This document shows positions 24,637 to 37,003 of a DNA stretch of 64,000 nucleotides, piece after piece; positions within the stretch are counted from its first letter, which is position 1, and each line of letters opens with the position of its first letter. The notes below the pieces were generated by a model. The model worked only from the letters and a program-made list of their open reading frames with translations. It searched no databases and was not told the DNA's origin. The stretch comes from Limanda limanda (taxonomy: Eukaryota; Chordata; Actinopteri; Pleuronectiformes; Pleuronectidae): contig NC_083653.1 of the NCBI RefSeq assembly GCF_963576545.1, positions 20,123,639 through 20,187,638 of the forward strand, read 5' to 3'. Both the position numbers and the translations under genes were made by a program.

Positions 24637-24911
24637 CAGTGGGTACTGAAAGTATTCAGACCCCTTTAAATGTTTCACTCTTTGTTTCATTGCAGCCATT
24701 TGCTAAAATCAAAAAAGTTAATTTTAGTTCATGTGATATTTCAGTTTTTCTTTTTTAATAAATTTCTACATTTCTGTTTTTTTCTGTCAAGATGGGGTGC
24801 TGAATGTACATTAATGAGAAATAAAATGAACTTTTTTGATTTTAGCAAATGGCTTCAATGAAACAAAGAATGAAAAATGTTAAGGGGTCTGAATACTTTC
24901 CGTACCCACTG
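24637..24911. mobile_element. Tc1/mariner-type MITE with arms of about 83 bp
   Basis: The element is flanked by TA on both sides (24635-24636 and 24912-24913). It begins cagtgggtactgaaagtatt and ends aatactttccgtacccactg. The two arms (24637-24719 and 24829-24911) are nearly perfect reverse complements over about 83 bp, separated by about 109 bp. No coding sequence. It lies about 0.5 kb upstream of the inferred ankrd6 first exon. Confidence 0.85.
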
Positions 24912-25289
24912 TATAAGGGGCACCACATGGAAGAACGTGCTGATTGTACAGTCTCACAGAAGAGACCTGCGACACCTCTCCTTCAGATACTTTGGGTTAA
25001 TCAGTGTGAGAACGAAGGAGCCTCATATATCTATGTTACGTGCTGTGTGTAGTTATTACGTAACGTGGAGTCATGGGCAAAGAGACTAGTGAATTCCTGA
25101 AATGTCCCTTTGAAGTATGCTATCCGAGGTGCTGTAATAAAACCTGAGCTTGTTATTTCATTTAAATGCTCATGATCGTCAGCTCAACACCTCTGGGTTA
25201 AGCAGCAGCTCTCTTGCCATTATAGATGACACGCTCCGTTAGCATGGTTTTGTTGGAGTTGAGCAGCCAAGGGAGAAAGTGGGGGACGA

Positions 25290-25608
25290 TGCATTAGATT
25301 AGATTAGAAAGTTGGACAGACCGCAGCTGCCCCGTGCGGCTCCTTCTTCTTCTTCCTTCATTTCCAAGTGGCGACACAGTCTGTTGACATGCAAATTACA
25401 CAGGGAGGAGGAGGAGGAGGGCGAGGAGGAGGAAGAGGGAGAGGAGGAGGGTGGAAGACAGCAGCAGGGACTGTGTGTGTGAGAGAGAGTGAGTGAGTTG
25501 GTGTGTGTGTTCACTTTGTAGTTTCCTCTCTCTGAAACTAACAAACATTTCCTGCGCGGGGCTGAGGGACTACAGCTAACTCACCGCCGTCACTCCACTC
25601 GACACTTG
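25290..25608 (+). promoter_or_regulatory. ankrd6: inferred ankrd6 promoter and non-coding first exon
   Basis: This is a GC-rich island in AT-rich DNA, with an octamer motif atgcaaat (25389-25396), a purine-rich GGA-repeat tract (about 25404-25450) and the segment gcgcggggctgagggactac. It ends at a strong donor, cacttg|gtgagt, after 25608. No start codon or long frame is evident, as expected for a 5'-UTR exon. It would splice to the acceptor at 39280. The transcription start is not determinable; this is inference from composition, donor and position. Confidence 0.5.
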
Positions 25609-25613
25609 GTGAG

Positions 25614-25636
25614 TCTGTGTGTGTGTGTGTTCTCCT

Positions 25637-25676
<40 letters not shown>
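25614..25676 (+). repeat. (TG)n microsatellite
   Basis: Two TG runs (25614-25630 and 25639-25676) are separated by tctcctcc. They lie immediately downstream of the inferred ankrd6 exon-1 donor. Confidence 0.9.
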
Positions 25677-25678
<2 letters not shown>

Positions 25679-27555
25679 AAAACATCCCGTATCTGTGTGC
25701 ATGTATGTGCTTCTCGCCCCTGTTCCCTGGATGGTGGCTGAGACTCTGCGCCACGACCCGAAAACAAACCTCAGCTAATTCCAGGTCGTGTTAGCTTAGT
25801 CGCAGCTAACACAGCGACTTTAATGCAACCTTTTCTGTGGTTTCATGTGAGTCATTATCACTCATCTATTATTTACTTTCTCTCTCCTTTCTCGTTAATA
25901 CACCTCCAATATTAGTCATTAACTTGTTTTGAAGTAATATTGACTTAAAATAAAACAATGCAATTTAACCCAATCCATGAAGGACAGAGTGCAGGAAGAA
26001 GAAACAGCTTATATTACCTGACCCTTTCTTATATATAACCTAAATACAAATTGACCACCACTTTTTTGGGTGTCCTTTCTTTCCACACACAACGTAACAA
26101 ATAAATTAAGATAAAATAGAATTAGATATTCTCAGAAAATAGACACCAGTAATAGTAATAATAAGTAAACATCCAATATAAGCGCAAGGAAATACATTGT
26201 TTTTATGGAATATAATTTCACGTGTACAGTGTAGATTCCATAATCATTTTATATCAATCAATTGCCAACATCAATATTATCAATATCTTACTGTTTCATT
26301 AGTCAAATAATATTTGAGCAAGATCTTAAACCATTTTGCTGAGAATTCCCAAGTTACACTCCATAAACAGAAATACACATCGGTTTAAACATCAGTTTAA
26401 ACGTTGTGTGTGCATATGGATTTTTGAAATTCTACCTCTCCTTCCTTCTATGATCCATGTTGGTCGATGTTAATGTAAACAGCTTCTGTTTTCAGGTAGC
26501 AGGAACCATCTCTGGCTTTACACATAATATTTTTAGGTCAACTAAATCTTTAAGTTTTAACACATGGTAGGTATTTAATAAACAGTCAATTATTATAAAT
26601 CAACCTTGTCTATAAGTCTTGCAATTCATAAGTTTTACTTTGAATATAAATCACATTTTATAATCCCATTGTTTGTAAAATATGCTACTTTAAAATAAAT
26701 TAATATTTAAGTAAAAATTCCTCTCTGACAAACATTAAGAAAGCTACCTTACTCATGTGTGTGTGCAACTTGCTATTGAATACCAAGATATTCAGTGTTC
26801 TCATTATATTCACTGTATTCCCCCATAACTTTAGTTTCTGCTGTTGCACACATATTATTCAGTTATTATTCCTGCAAAAATGTGTCACTATTGAAACAGA
26901 AGGATTTGCCCTGCACTCGGGTGAATATATTATAACCATGTGTGTGAGAGAAGTATCTGAAAACAACAGAATATTAAGCAGTAAAAAAAAAATGATTATG
27001 ACAATGGGTGCAAATTAGCCAGCGCTGTATCTGATGCAAATTAGGCTACAGCCCCTAGAAAATAATACCAGGAAAATGTGAAATAAAGTAGGCTTAAGTG
27101 AAATCCTCTCTGCAGCGTGGAACTTGCCCTCAGGCTTAACCTAAATATTTAAGACTACAAGGGTTCACATTGAGGGTATTTAGCCGTTGAGGATATGAGC
27201 TTATTAAGAAAGGCTGGTCAGTAATGTGCTATAATGATCATATGCTAAGTACAGCAACTTACACCCACAGGGCAGGACTGGTTGTTGTCACCTAGTAGTG
27301 TGTAGGATTCCAATGGGTTGTTAGTGCTGTAAGGGTGAAGTCAGGGTCCAGGGAGCCTGGAGGGAATAGTTTCCTTTTTGGGTGAACTTCTCTTCAGAGG
27401 TTGACTGGAGATGTCTGTGTTGTTTGGGAATGTGGCTGCGTCGTTCTTATGTTAAAGACAAACCCTAGAGAAAACCCTGACCTAGTTGTGTGGATGTTCT
27501 CTAGAGTTCACATCTGACAGCTTGAGTGTTTACTTTCGGTTTCCTCACACCTATA

Positions 27556-28330
27556 CTATACACTCACATTATCAGGAATGCCCGACTCAAACTGGGCAGG
27601 GCATGGATTCCATAATATGTTGGAAACATTCCTTTGAGGTTCTGCTCCAGGTTGACATGACTACATCATCGTTTGTGCAGCTGCACATTCATGCTGCCGA
27701 TCTCATGTTCTACCACATCCCAAAGATGTTCTACTAGATTCACTTTGGGCATGGACGTTCACTGAACTCACAGCATGTTAATGGAACCAGTTTGAGAAGT
27801 CTTTGGCTCAGAGACATTGAGCATTATTCTGCTTGAAATATCCATTAGAAAGATGGTAAACTGTGGCCAGAAAGAAACATGGTCAGCAACAATGCTTGGT
27901 TTCTGATATGTTGTTTATTCTGAGATGCTTTTCTACTCACAATACTTATAAACAGTGCTCATCCGAGTTACCTTAACACTTCAGTCAGTTCCAACCAGTC
28001 AGTCCATTCTCTTCTGACCGCTCACATCAGCAAATTGTTTCCATTCCCAGAACTGCTGCTCACTGGATGTTTCTCGCTCCATTCTGAGTCAACAAATCTA
28101 CAGACATACTGTATGTGTGTGAAATCCCAGCAAATCAGCAGATTCTGACATACTCAAACCAACAATGATGTCATGGTCAAAGTCACAGAGATCCCATTTT
28201 TATTCTCCATTCTCATGTTTGACATGAACATTAACTGAATTCTGACCTGTATCTGCATGGTTTTAGTTATATATGATTAGCTGATTGGATAATTGTACGA
28301 TAAAGCAGGAGTACTTGGCTTATATATCCT
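27556..28330 (-). pseudogene. Tc1-like transposon, decayed, minus strand
   Basis: Read on the minus strand, the right end has a decayed form of the family 5' region. Transposase-derived DNA follows, with ggaatgtttccaacatatta and gaatccatgccctgcc close to the 3' end, next to a terminal-like tatacactca (27556-27565 on the plus strand). Many stops and an internal deletion leave it non-functional. It appears to belong to the same family as 21011-22045. Confidence 0.55.
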
Positions 28331-31300
28331 GACAAAAAAGGGAAACAATAACAACAATATAACATTTTAGGGTTGTTTGGAAACCACAGCACAAGGACGG
28401 GGAGATACTGTCCTAAATATTATCCTCTTATTATACAGCTTTTCTCAGAGGCTGAGAGGAACTCATGCTGAGTAAATTGACTTGCATGTTAACTCATATT
28501 ACTCAAATACTCATCTGGTATTTTCAAATCTTTGTTTAAAAAAGGAGAATTTAATTAAAATGTCCTATTTCCTAAATTGCTTTTTTCCCCCTTAGTTCCT
28601 CAGAGGGTGAGATTTCCACCCGAATACAGTGACATGTAATGCAGCCTCTCAGTGTGAGGTCTGTGTGAGGCTGATGAGTGCATCCACACAGTTAGAGTAA
28701 CAACAACAACCTCAACCATGTGTCCATCTGCTCTTGTCCCGGGGGAGCTAATGAGCATGGCACAGTGCTGTCGAGGTCAGAGGTCACCATGTGTATAATG
28801 GGAACATAATAAGTTTAATGGGTCACAGGGCGGGGGTGGCTGGTTGTACAGGATCCAGAAACTAGACACTGTAAGAGATGTGATTATTAGATTTGTCAGA
28901 TGGTGAGATGGTGCCTAGCGCAAATACAGATGATGAGAGCAGCCAATTCCAATATTGCTTTGTGAGTGAAAATCAATGTTGAAGCATCACATATGTTTTA
29001 CTATGCCTCTATAGTAAGGTAAATGTACTGATTCTGAAATGCTTTCTAAGGAGATAATATCACTTTGTAATCAGATTTACACATTACAATTTTAAGCCCA
29101 ACCTCAGGTGGTAGTGTAATAGGACAAATCATGGGATTAGCAAACAGTTTTTCATAGTACTGCTTCCTTAGTGAGGCACTGCAAGTGAATATCTCTGAGG
29201 CATAAGAAAAAGAGCTTTATCCCGTCCTTTGCCTTGCAGGAGCTCTAAATATCACTTAAGGTCTTTATGACTTGAAACAATGAACTCTATAGCCGTGCAC
29301 AGCCCCTCGCCCTCCCTCAGACACTGCACCTGCTTTCAGGGAGTTCTATGTGTGTGCAGAGGATTAAAGAAATGGAGGGAACCATTGGTGTATGCACGCT
29401 AGGGCTGGATAAAAAAGGTTTTTAGAGTAATCAAAATATTTATTTGAGTGACCAAATGCCCACAATGAATTTTCGTCTTTATCACGTTATTTGCAAGTGT
29501 GTGCAGTACTTTTTCGATGTAAGTGGTTCATTCAGGTCTGGATTAGTTCCAAAGTGTCTCATTTGTCGTAAGTTAATTATAATCATTATGCACATTTTTT
29601 ATTTTACGTTGAAAAGAAACATAGATGATGACTGGCAACAGTTCCAACAATTTACTGTCCTGTGCTGCAGTTTATGGGACTGTTGCGACAGGATGGTTAG
29701 CTGGCTGTGGCTGTCCGGTTGTGAATCTAGAGATTGTATCTGTGAGAGGAATGGACTGAAAACAGATTGATTTAAACTGTTGGTTTGTGTTTGTTGAGGT
29801 TTGTTGTATGTAAGGCCATAGAATCAAGCAAACAGGGTGTGGTTTCTAATTAATTCCATTTGAGCTAATGCTAGCCACCAGCTGCCTGCGGATATGAAGC
29901 TGATATCACAATGTGCAGATGAATTAGTGAATAGTCTGTGTTCCAAGGGAGGGAGTGCAGAAAAATCTGCCCCCCCTCAGCTGACACTCAGCAGGAGATG
30001 TGGCATTGCGAGCAGCTACACCGTCTTTGTCTCAATTTTGGGGGTCTGTATATGTATCTTTTATGCGTATGTGTGCATGTGCAAAAAGACCTGTTAGTGA
30101 AGTCACTTTGACCACAGGAGCAAACCATTGTCTGACTTCCACTGGGAGTGTTTTGTTTTACAAGGTCAGTTTCCCAGCATTTTTACACAATTAGGTATTA
30201 TACAATGACAATAAAGAAGAGAAAGAAAAGATAGTAATGCAAAGTTCAAACCTGTTCAGTTACCAGGGTAAGAAATGTCTGTGTGTCTATTTATTTAGAT
30301 ATTTTTTACTCTGAAAATATCAAAAGTCTAATCTAAAAATGTGTGACCCCAAGAGCACATTTAATGGTAATTAAAATGTCTTGTGATTTATACTAGAGTT
30401 GTACTAAAATTCATTACATGCTCTTAATGTTATTTTTAGTCCTATCTTGTATAAGTTGACCTCTGTACTAGTTATTTAGATGGCTATCACATCTGGCTCA
30501 GCTGTCACATGGACGACAGAAGGTTTATTTCCAGCATTGATCTTAGGATAAGCCAGCAGCACGTCAGCCTCCTATGTCTCTGCACAAAATGCAAAAGTAC
30601 TTTACAGTGATTAAACTGATGATGTAGTCGTAAATATCTGTCCAGCATTCTCTGGAGAATTTATGGTCCATTTTGTCCATCATAAACGCTCCAGTCAGCA
30701 CAGATCTCACTGCCGCTGTGAGCTAGCTATCACTGAAACAAATCTCGGGATTAGTTAATGGGTCAAAGGATTGTTTTAACCTGGTTTCGGCACTCTGTCC
30801 CTGACTGGTGAAAGGAAAGACAGATGGCTGAGATTTGAGTGAAATCCAGGGATAGAGGAAAGGGTTGAGGGGGACCTTCCATTCTGGCCACTTGTAAATC
30901 ATATAATCATGTTTGTGATGGGAAAAGCCCTCCTGCTGAGTGAAAGCTGCACTGGTAATAGCCCTTGATGGGAAGCTGCATGTAATATATCTGTTACTGT
31001 GTGTCGTTCTTTTTTTACAGTAAGATTTAATGCTGGCCCAAAATAAATGAATGATATATTCTTTTTGTATTTGTAGAGTTCCTTTATAGTGCTTTGAACA
31101 CTTTTCTTTCTTTCTTTTCTCTCATTCTCCTTCTTTCACAAACACATTTACCCATCAGTAATAATTGGACTGACCATTGGCATCATCCTTTCAAGTTTGT
31201 TGGCAGTCAAAACATCCATTCAAATTCCATGGAGGTTTTAAGCTTCATTCTCAGGCAGGGAGACCTTGTCTTGGTTCCAGTTGTATTTCTGAGATGGGCA

Positions 31301-33389
31301 GTTCTAAGCAGAAAAGCAGATCTAGATTTTTACACCTGCATTCTCTGTGTACTGTCACTGGGGCTCTGTTGTGCACTGGCGCAAACTGTGTGCTCTTACA
31401 AGTAACATGAGAGCGTGCTCTACTGCCACAGTATAAATCTAATTCTGTGGGTCACACATATAAGGGTACAACCTCTCCTGCATATTTTTTTTTTTTTTTT
31501 ATCTCAAATTAAGTTTTATCTTGTTTTTGGGGACTGAAAGGCTCTCCTGTCCTCATTAGATGAAAATGACACCCATGAAAACCTTACACCCTCATGAGAA
31601 CAAGGAAAATACTTTCTAAAGGGAGAAAGCTTGGGAGGGTCTACTCAGAGGGGTTCCCCTCCAGGACAGTCAAGGGTGGACGTGTGGCAAGATTGGCAAA
31701 TCAACCTCAGCATCAGGAGACACATTCTTGACATAATAATTGTTCATATTGTCAGCGTTGGTGTGAAGTCTGCAGTGGGATTTGTCTTGGTTACCTTAGT
31801 GAGTTATACTTTATACTCTTTATAATCAAGAAGAAAGTGCTCCCTGGCAATCGAGTGCTGTAAATAGTTTGGGCGCTAAACTGCCCTTGTAATGTAGTTC
31901 CACCTTTTTCCTCACGTAAAGTAACATAGAAAAGGGATTTTAGAAGATGGAGACTGCTCCATAGTAATCTAGTTAATCATTACTGGCTCTTCTAAAACTG
32001 CTGCTGTGTTTGTGTTTCATTTAACGCTTGAAGTATTTTCATTAAAAGACGGACAGAAATTGGACATAGAAATCCAGGGTACAAAGCTATAAATCTTGCC
32101 GTGAAATGTTGGAAGATGAACACTTATAAACTTCTTCATGTCTAAGAGATGAAATGTTGTGGCTAGTTCAGGGAATTTACAGTGTATCAGTGTGTTAAAA
32201 GCTCATGCAGTGAACCATGGAACTGAAAAGTCATGAAGGTGTTCTTTATGGGGCTGTGAGAGCACATACAAGAGCTGACCCACATAACAGAGAATGTACA
32301 GCAGTTAGGGTTGTAGCTCAAAGCGCTGAAGTTAATTATAGTGCATTCATACCCTGCCTCATTGCACAAAGGTAATACAAATTTAGTTTTTAATGTTTTC
32401 ATCCCAGATAAGAGGTACGCACTGCAGTGAAGGATATATTTTTTTATTTTCAGTGCTGTTATCTCCTGCAAAATGTATTTCTGCAGTCATCTGAGAGCAT
32501 TTAAAGTTTAATGACCCCCGCTTGAGGGAATCTTTTACACTCCGATATAGAAAATAAACTACTCTGTTTGAAGTGTGCATACTATAGCACATTTTTTCTG
32601 ATCAGTGAAAAACATATGATGGAGCCTTTGAAGCACTACTGGTTCCTTGAAGACAAATTTAAAATTAGGGCCTTGTTTTTACCAAGAGCCTGACCAATAT
32701 GTTAGTTGCCTGATAATATTGGTTGATATGAGGCTTTCACAGACAAATCCATATCTGCATTTTTTGCCAATATGACCAATATATCGTATTGGATATTTTT
32801 TTAACTCCCCCTAAAAATCATTAGTTACCCTCTATTTTTATCACCCCAGCATACAATTCTTTGAACTCAGTTTGTCCATCGATCTGTATTAATAAATGTC
32901 ATCTCTTGATATTTCCATTTCCACAATGGATTCCTACCCTGACTTTTTAAAGAACATTGGTATTTTTGGGGTCCCTCAGTGAGTCACATTAATGTCTTGT
33001 TTGTCAGATCTTAATCTCACACCCACAACAATTTAAATTAAGAGTTTCTAGATTGACGTTTTGAACACGGATGCTGATGTTGACAGATGGGCAGTAGCGG
33101 TTAAATTCCTGGCATACTTTAGATATTAATTGCTGTTCAGGGTCTGTCCCTGGTAACAATGTTGTCAGTTTCGAGAGGTGCTATTCAGGGCTGTCATGGT
33201 AATTTGATTTAAGTGGCACACTTACACTTCTGAAACTACATCTCACCAGAGTCTGTGTCGCTATATCACTCCATTTATTTCATAATGTCAACTGACAATT
33301 GTTAAAATTTGGAAAACCTAGGAGTTAATTTTAGTGTTAAATAGTAAACCAGCCAATACCCCATAATAAAAAAGAAAAACAGAGCTTTA

Positions 33390-33930
33390 GAAATGTTGCA
33401 CATTTATTAAAAAGGAAAAACTCAGTATTTTACTCAGTACTAAGTGTAGCACCTTTGGCAGAGATTACAGCCTCCAGTCTTCTTGGGGATGATGCAAGAA
33501 GCTTTGCATATCAGGATTTGGGGATTTTCCCCCCACAGCTTTATCAGGTTGGATCGTTACCATTGGTGGACAGTTACTTTCAGGTCCCTTGAGAGATATG
33601 TGAATGGATTCAATGCAGGGCTCTGGTTGGGTCTCTCAGGGACATTCACTGAGTTTTTCCTTGGCCACTTTTGCATTGTCTTATCTTTGTCCTTAGAATG
33701 GTTGTCATTCTCGAAGGTGGCCTTTTGGTTCAGTGTGAGGTCCTGAGTTGGATGCCTGATTTCCTGACGTGACATTCAGACTTGAGGCCAAACAGTTCAG
33801 TCTTGATTTCATCAGACCAAACAATCTAGTTTCTCACAGTCCAAGAGTTCTTCGGACTCCTTAGGTGCTTTCGTGTGTCTTTCATTGATGATAGGCGTCT
33901 GTCTGGCTTCTCTGCCGCAAAGCTCAGATT
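33390..33930 (-). pseudogene. Tc1-like transposase pseudogene, second family
   Basis: The minus strand encodes NSVNVPERPNQSPALNPF followed by SRDLKVTVHQW. This corresponds to the conserved C-terminal block of Tc1 transposases (the NSVN..WPSQSPDLNP..LW.DLK pattern). The catalytic-region Asp/His motif upstream is eroded to ENDNHSKD. Beyond the frame, DNA such as cagcctccagtcttcttggg matches the 3' coding end I recall for this family. Stops and missing N-terminal parts make it dead. Confidence 0.65.
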
Positions 33931-36246
33931 GATTTATGCTGTTTTTAATGAGCAAAGTCTGAAGAGCATTTTTAGTTTAGTGAATAAATCAAACATATTG
34001 CTGAGATATTCCAAGTTCATCAAAGCTGAAAACAGTCAGCACATCAATTTTAGGAGACACAATGTAAGAGCTGACACCATCCTTACTTTACTTTCAGGAG
34101 CTTCCCCTAACTTACTTTTGGCCTCTGGCTGTTAAGTGAATGTGGCCCCTCATCACAATTTACCTCCAATTAATGTAGAAAATCTAGTAATTTCAAAGGG
34201 TTCCAATATCTTTTTTTCACCACTGTTTGTGCTTGGACTTAAAACTGTGGGGCCGAGGACAGTTTTTTGAATTTTTCTGTTGTAGAATAACCACAGCTGT
34301 ATTCTCCGGTCACAGGGTCACATGGCACACTGATGTACTCTTTATAACAGCTGTAAAACCAGTCCCTTTTGACTTAAATTGCTCCAATACTTCAGCACTT
34401 ATCATGACACTGATTACAGCTTTGAAAGGCTTGTGAGTTATCTTCAGCAATTGTAGCTTTTGACATCCAAGCCTTAATTGATAGGAATGGCACTGCTAAG
34501 CTGTCATTTCACTGTCATATAACATTCAGGCTGACGTCTTCCTGACCTCTCTCTTCGATTTACAGATGCTCCGTGTGGGTGGAAAACCTGAGTGGTTCAG
34601 TGGTTAGGTTGGGTTCAAAAGACTTTAGAGAAAGTTTGATTCCCACTGTCGCATTAACATTTTGTTTATTGGTTGAGTCTGTCTTAGACAGGTGTAACAT
34701 GTTCGCTATAAATATAAAAAATGTTCGTTATAGTCGATAATTGTCAATAGTCACATTATTATTTCTTTTAAGTTTAAAAACTGATTGTAGGTCCTGAGTG
34801 AAGGTTGTGATTTTAAACATACATACAAATCAATTTTTATCAATTTTAGTTTATACCTCCACACTGTGCTTTCACAATCCATAAGCACTATAGCAACATA
34901 TATTGAGCCTTTGTTATATTACTATTGATGAAAATTACATTGCAATAATTATTTATATTATCACCCAGCCCTACTTTATCTTAAACCAACTCTATCCTTA
35001 ACCTTTAAGCAGGTCTTATTTACTCTGACCAGTCTAGCATGATTTCTTGTCTTCGTTTCTTTATGTTTGAATAGTAAACAGTATTGGCTATATGGTTATA
35101 CTATATGATCTGATGAATGAGCTTAAATTGTCCGTGCTGTTATTATAATAATAAATACATTTAAATGCTATGCTGTTAATTTCAATGATTAAAATTTCAA
35201 AATTTTGACTCATCTGAATACCCTGATTACACCTACTTTGACAAGTTCTAATAGAACCCTACAACCTATTGCTGCCATATTCTTTTGTTCTTTTTTTAAC
35301 CTTGGTCCCTGTAATTTTGATTGTAACTCATTTACGACGGAATACTTTCCAACTCCACTTCTGAGTTGAAAGTGGGAACCAACACGGTTACAAAGCAGTG
35401 TGTCAGTATGACAGGGAGGTTGTTTTCAGGAGCGAGCAGGTTAATAAGTATTCTCCCGGGCCTCCTCCCTGAGCCATGTGAAAAGCAAGGGCTTGGCATT
35501 TCTTGTTTTTGAACCGAGTCCTGAGTTCCTAAAAGTTTACACAAAAGCCTTGTTGCCTAGCGGCGTGTGAGAACCCTCACTGTGACGGCGAGGCCTGCTT
35601 TTGTTTGTGTGGGTCTCTCAGTGAAAAAGATCTTCTTTAGAATCAACTGGAATGCAGCCGGGTAGAGAATCCCCCCCTCCCTTTTCTTAATCTCGTTCAT
35701 TTTCTGCTGGCAGGAAGGAGCAATTCAAACGCTTCTTGCAAAGAACTTTTTCATGCATGTCAGTGCACTCATCACTTTGTGTGGTCCGATTAAAACAATT
35801 TGGTAACGTTTAAACTATGAAATTTGTCAGACACAAACCTCTGGTCACTTCTGCATGTCAATCTCAATGACGACATGTCATTGTGCTGTAAAAACATGTT
35901 GTTGATTTATTGTGAGCAGTAACACAATTATATGGGGAGCAAATAGAGTTTAAAACTTTAAATCACAATCACCCTTTTAAACAGCAACTTGAATTTTTTT
36001 ATAATTTTATTTAGATATACTGTACAACTTCTTAAAACACAAACAATTTATAACTTGCACTGATGTGAAAGCTCTATATGATTCCTTTAAGGGAAGATTG
36101 AATCACTATATGCTCCAGAATATTTTCACCACAAGAGCTCATCCATCCTTGTATTCTGTCACTACCATCCTACTTCAGTGAGTCCAAACAATGCCACCAA
36201 GTCGGGGATCAATACAAACAACTCACCTTTCTTCTTTTGCATAACA

Positions 36247-37003
36247 GGGGCCTGTACTACGAAGCAGGATTTGCGGTTATTGGGGTCACTTCAGATTTAC
36301 TTGAGGGTTTTCAGTCTCATTCACTTTGTATCGGGGTAATTCACCATGGTTACTTATGCTGAAGGGCTAGTTTACGTTGGAGATAAAAGATCAAGCAGTA
36401 TAAAATCAAAGCCCACTGGCCAATCGATTCCTTTGGAACATGACATCACTGTTCTTAGAGGATCCCGTGGAGCTGGGGTGGATTGTTAGAGAGTCTCTGA
36501 AGAGGACAAGGGACCTCAGACACCGACAAAATAATTTTACCTATTCTGATGAGTATCCTTATAGGGAATGATAAATGTCTGATTGGTTAAGTTGATCCCC
36601 ACCACTTACACACCCAGCAAATCTCAGTCTCTTTCCAGATGCGTCAGGCACATCCTGTCCAGTCTTTTGTCACCAGGGGGCTCCGTAACCAATCTTTTTA
36701 CCAGCTGTCCATCCTGCATTTACCAGCTGTAACTGTGTATCTTTTACTTTCTCTTAAGATAATGTGTTTGTTCTACTTGTATTTTTATGATAGAACAGTT
36801 TCCTCCCCTTGGCTCAATATGTGGTGCTGCTGCCAGTGATTTGTGATTGGTCATACGTTGTTAACCCCGCCCCTTTTTTTCATCTAAACCTGGGTTGATT
36901 TAATTGATAAGGAGTGTCACTGCTTAGCCTGATTTTGATTGTGAGGTCAACTCACCCGGATGATATCCGGGATATGTTGAACTTCCTTCGTAGTACAGGC
37001 CCC
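36247..37003. mobile_element. non-autonomous DNA transposon with 18-bp TIRs
   Basis: The left TIR ggggcctgtactacgaag (36247-36264) is matched exactly by its complement at 36986-37003. About 720 bp of unremarkable sequence lies between. I recall the 'cctgtactacgaag' terminus from teleost repeats. No clear target duplication and no transposase. Confidence 0.75.

Noticed and set aside
29444..29770. 108-residue plus-strand ORF in the ankrd6 first intron
   Set aside because: It has no recognisable domain, atypical composition and no splice context, so it is probably a chance frame.
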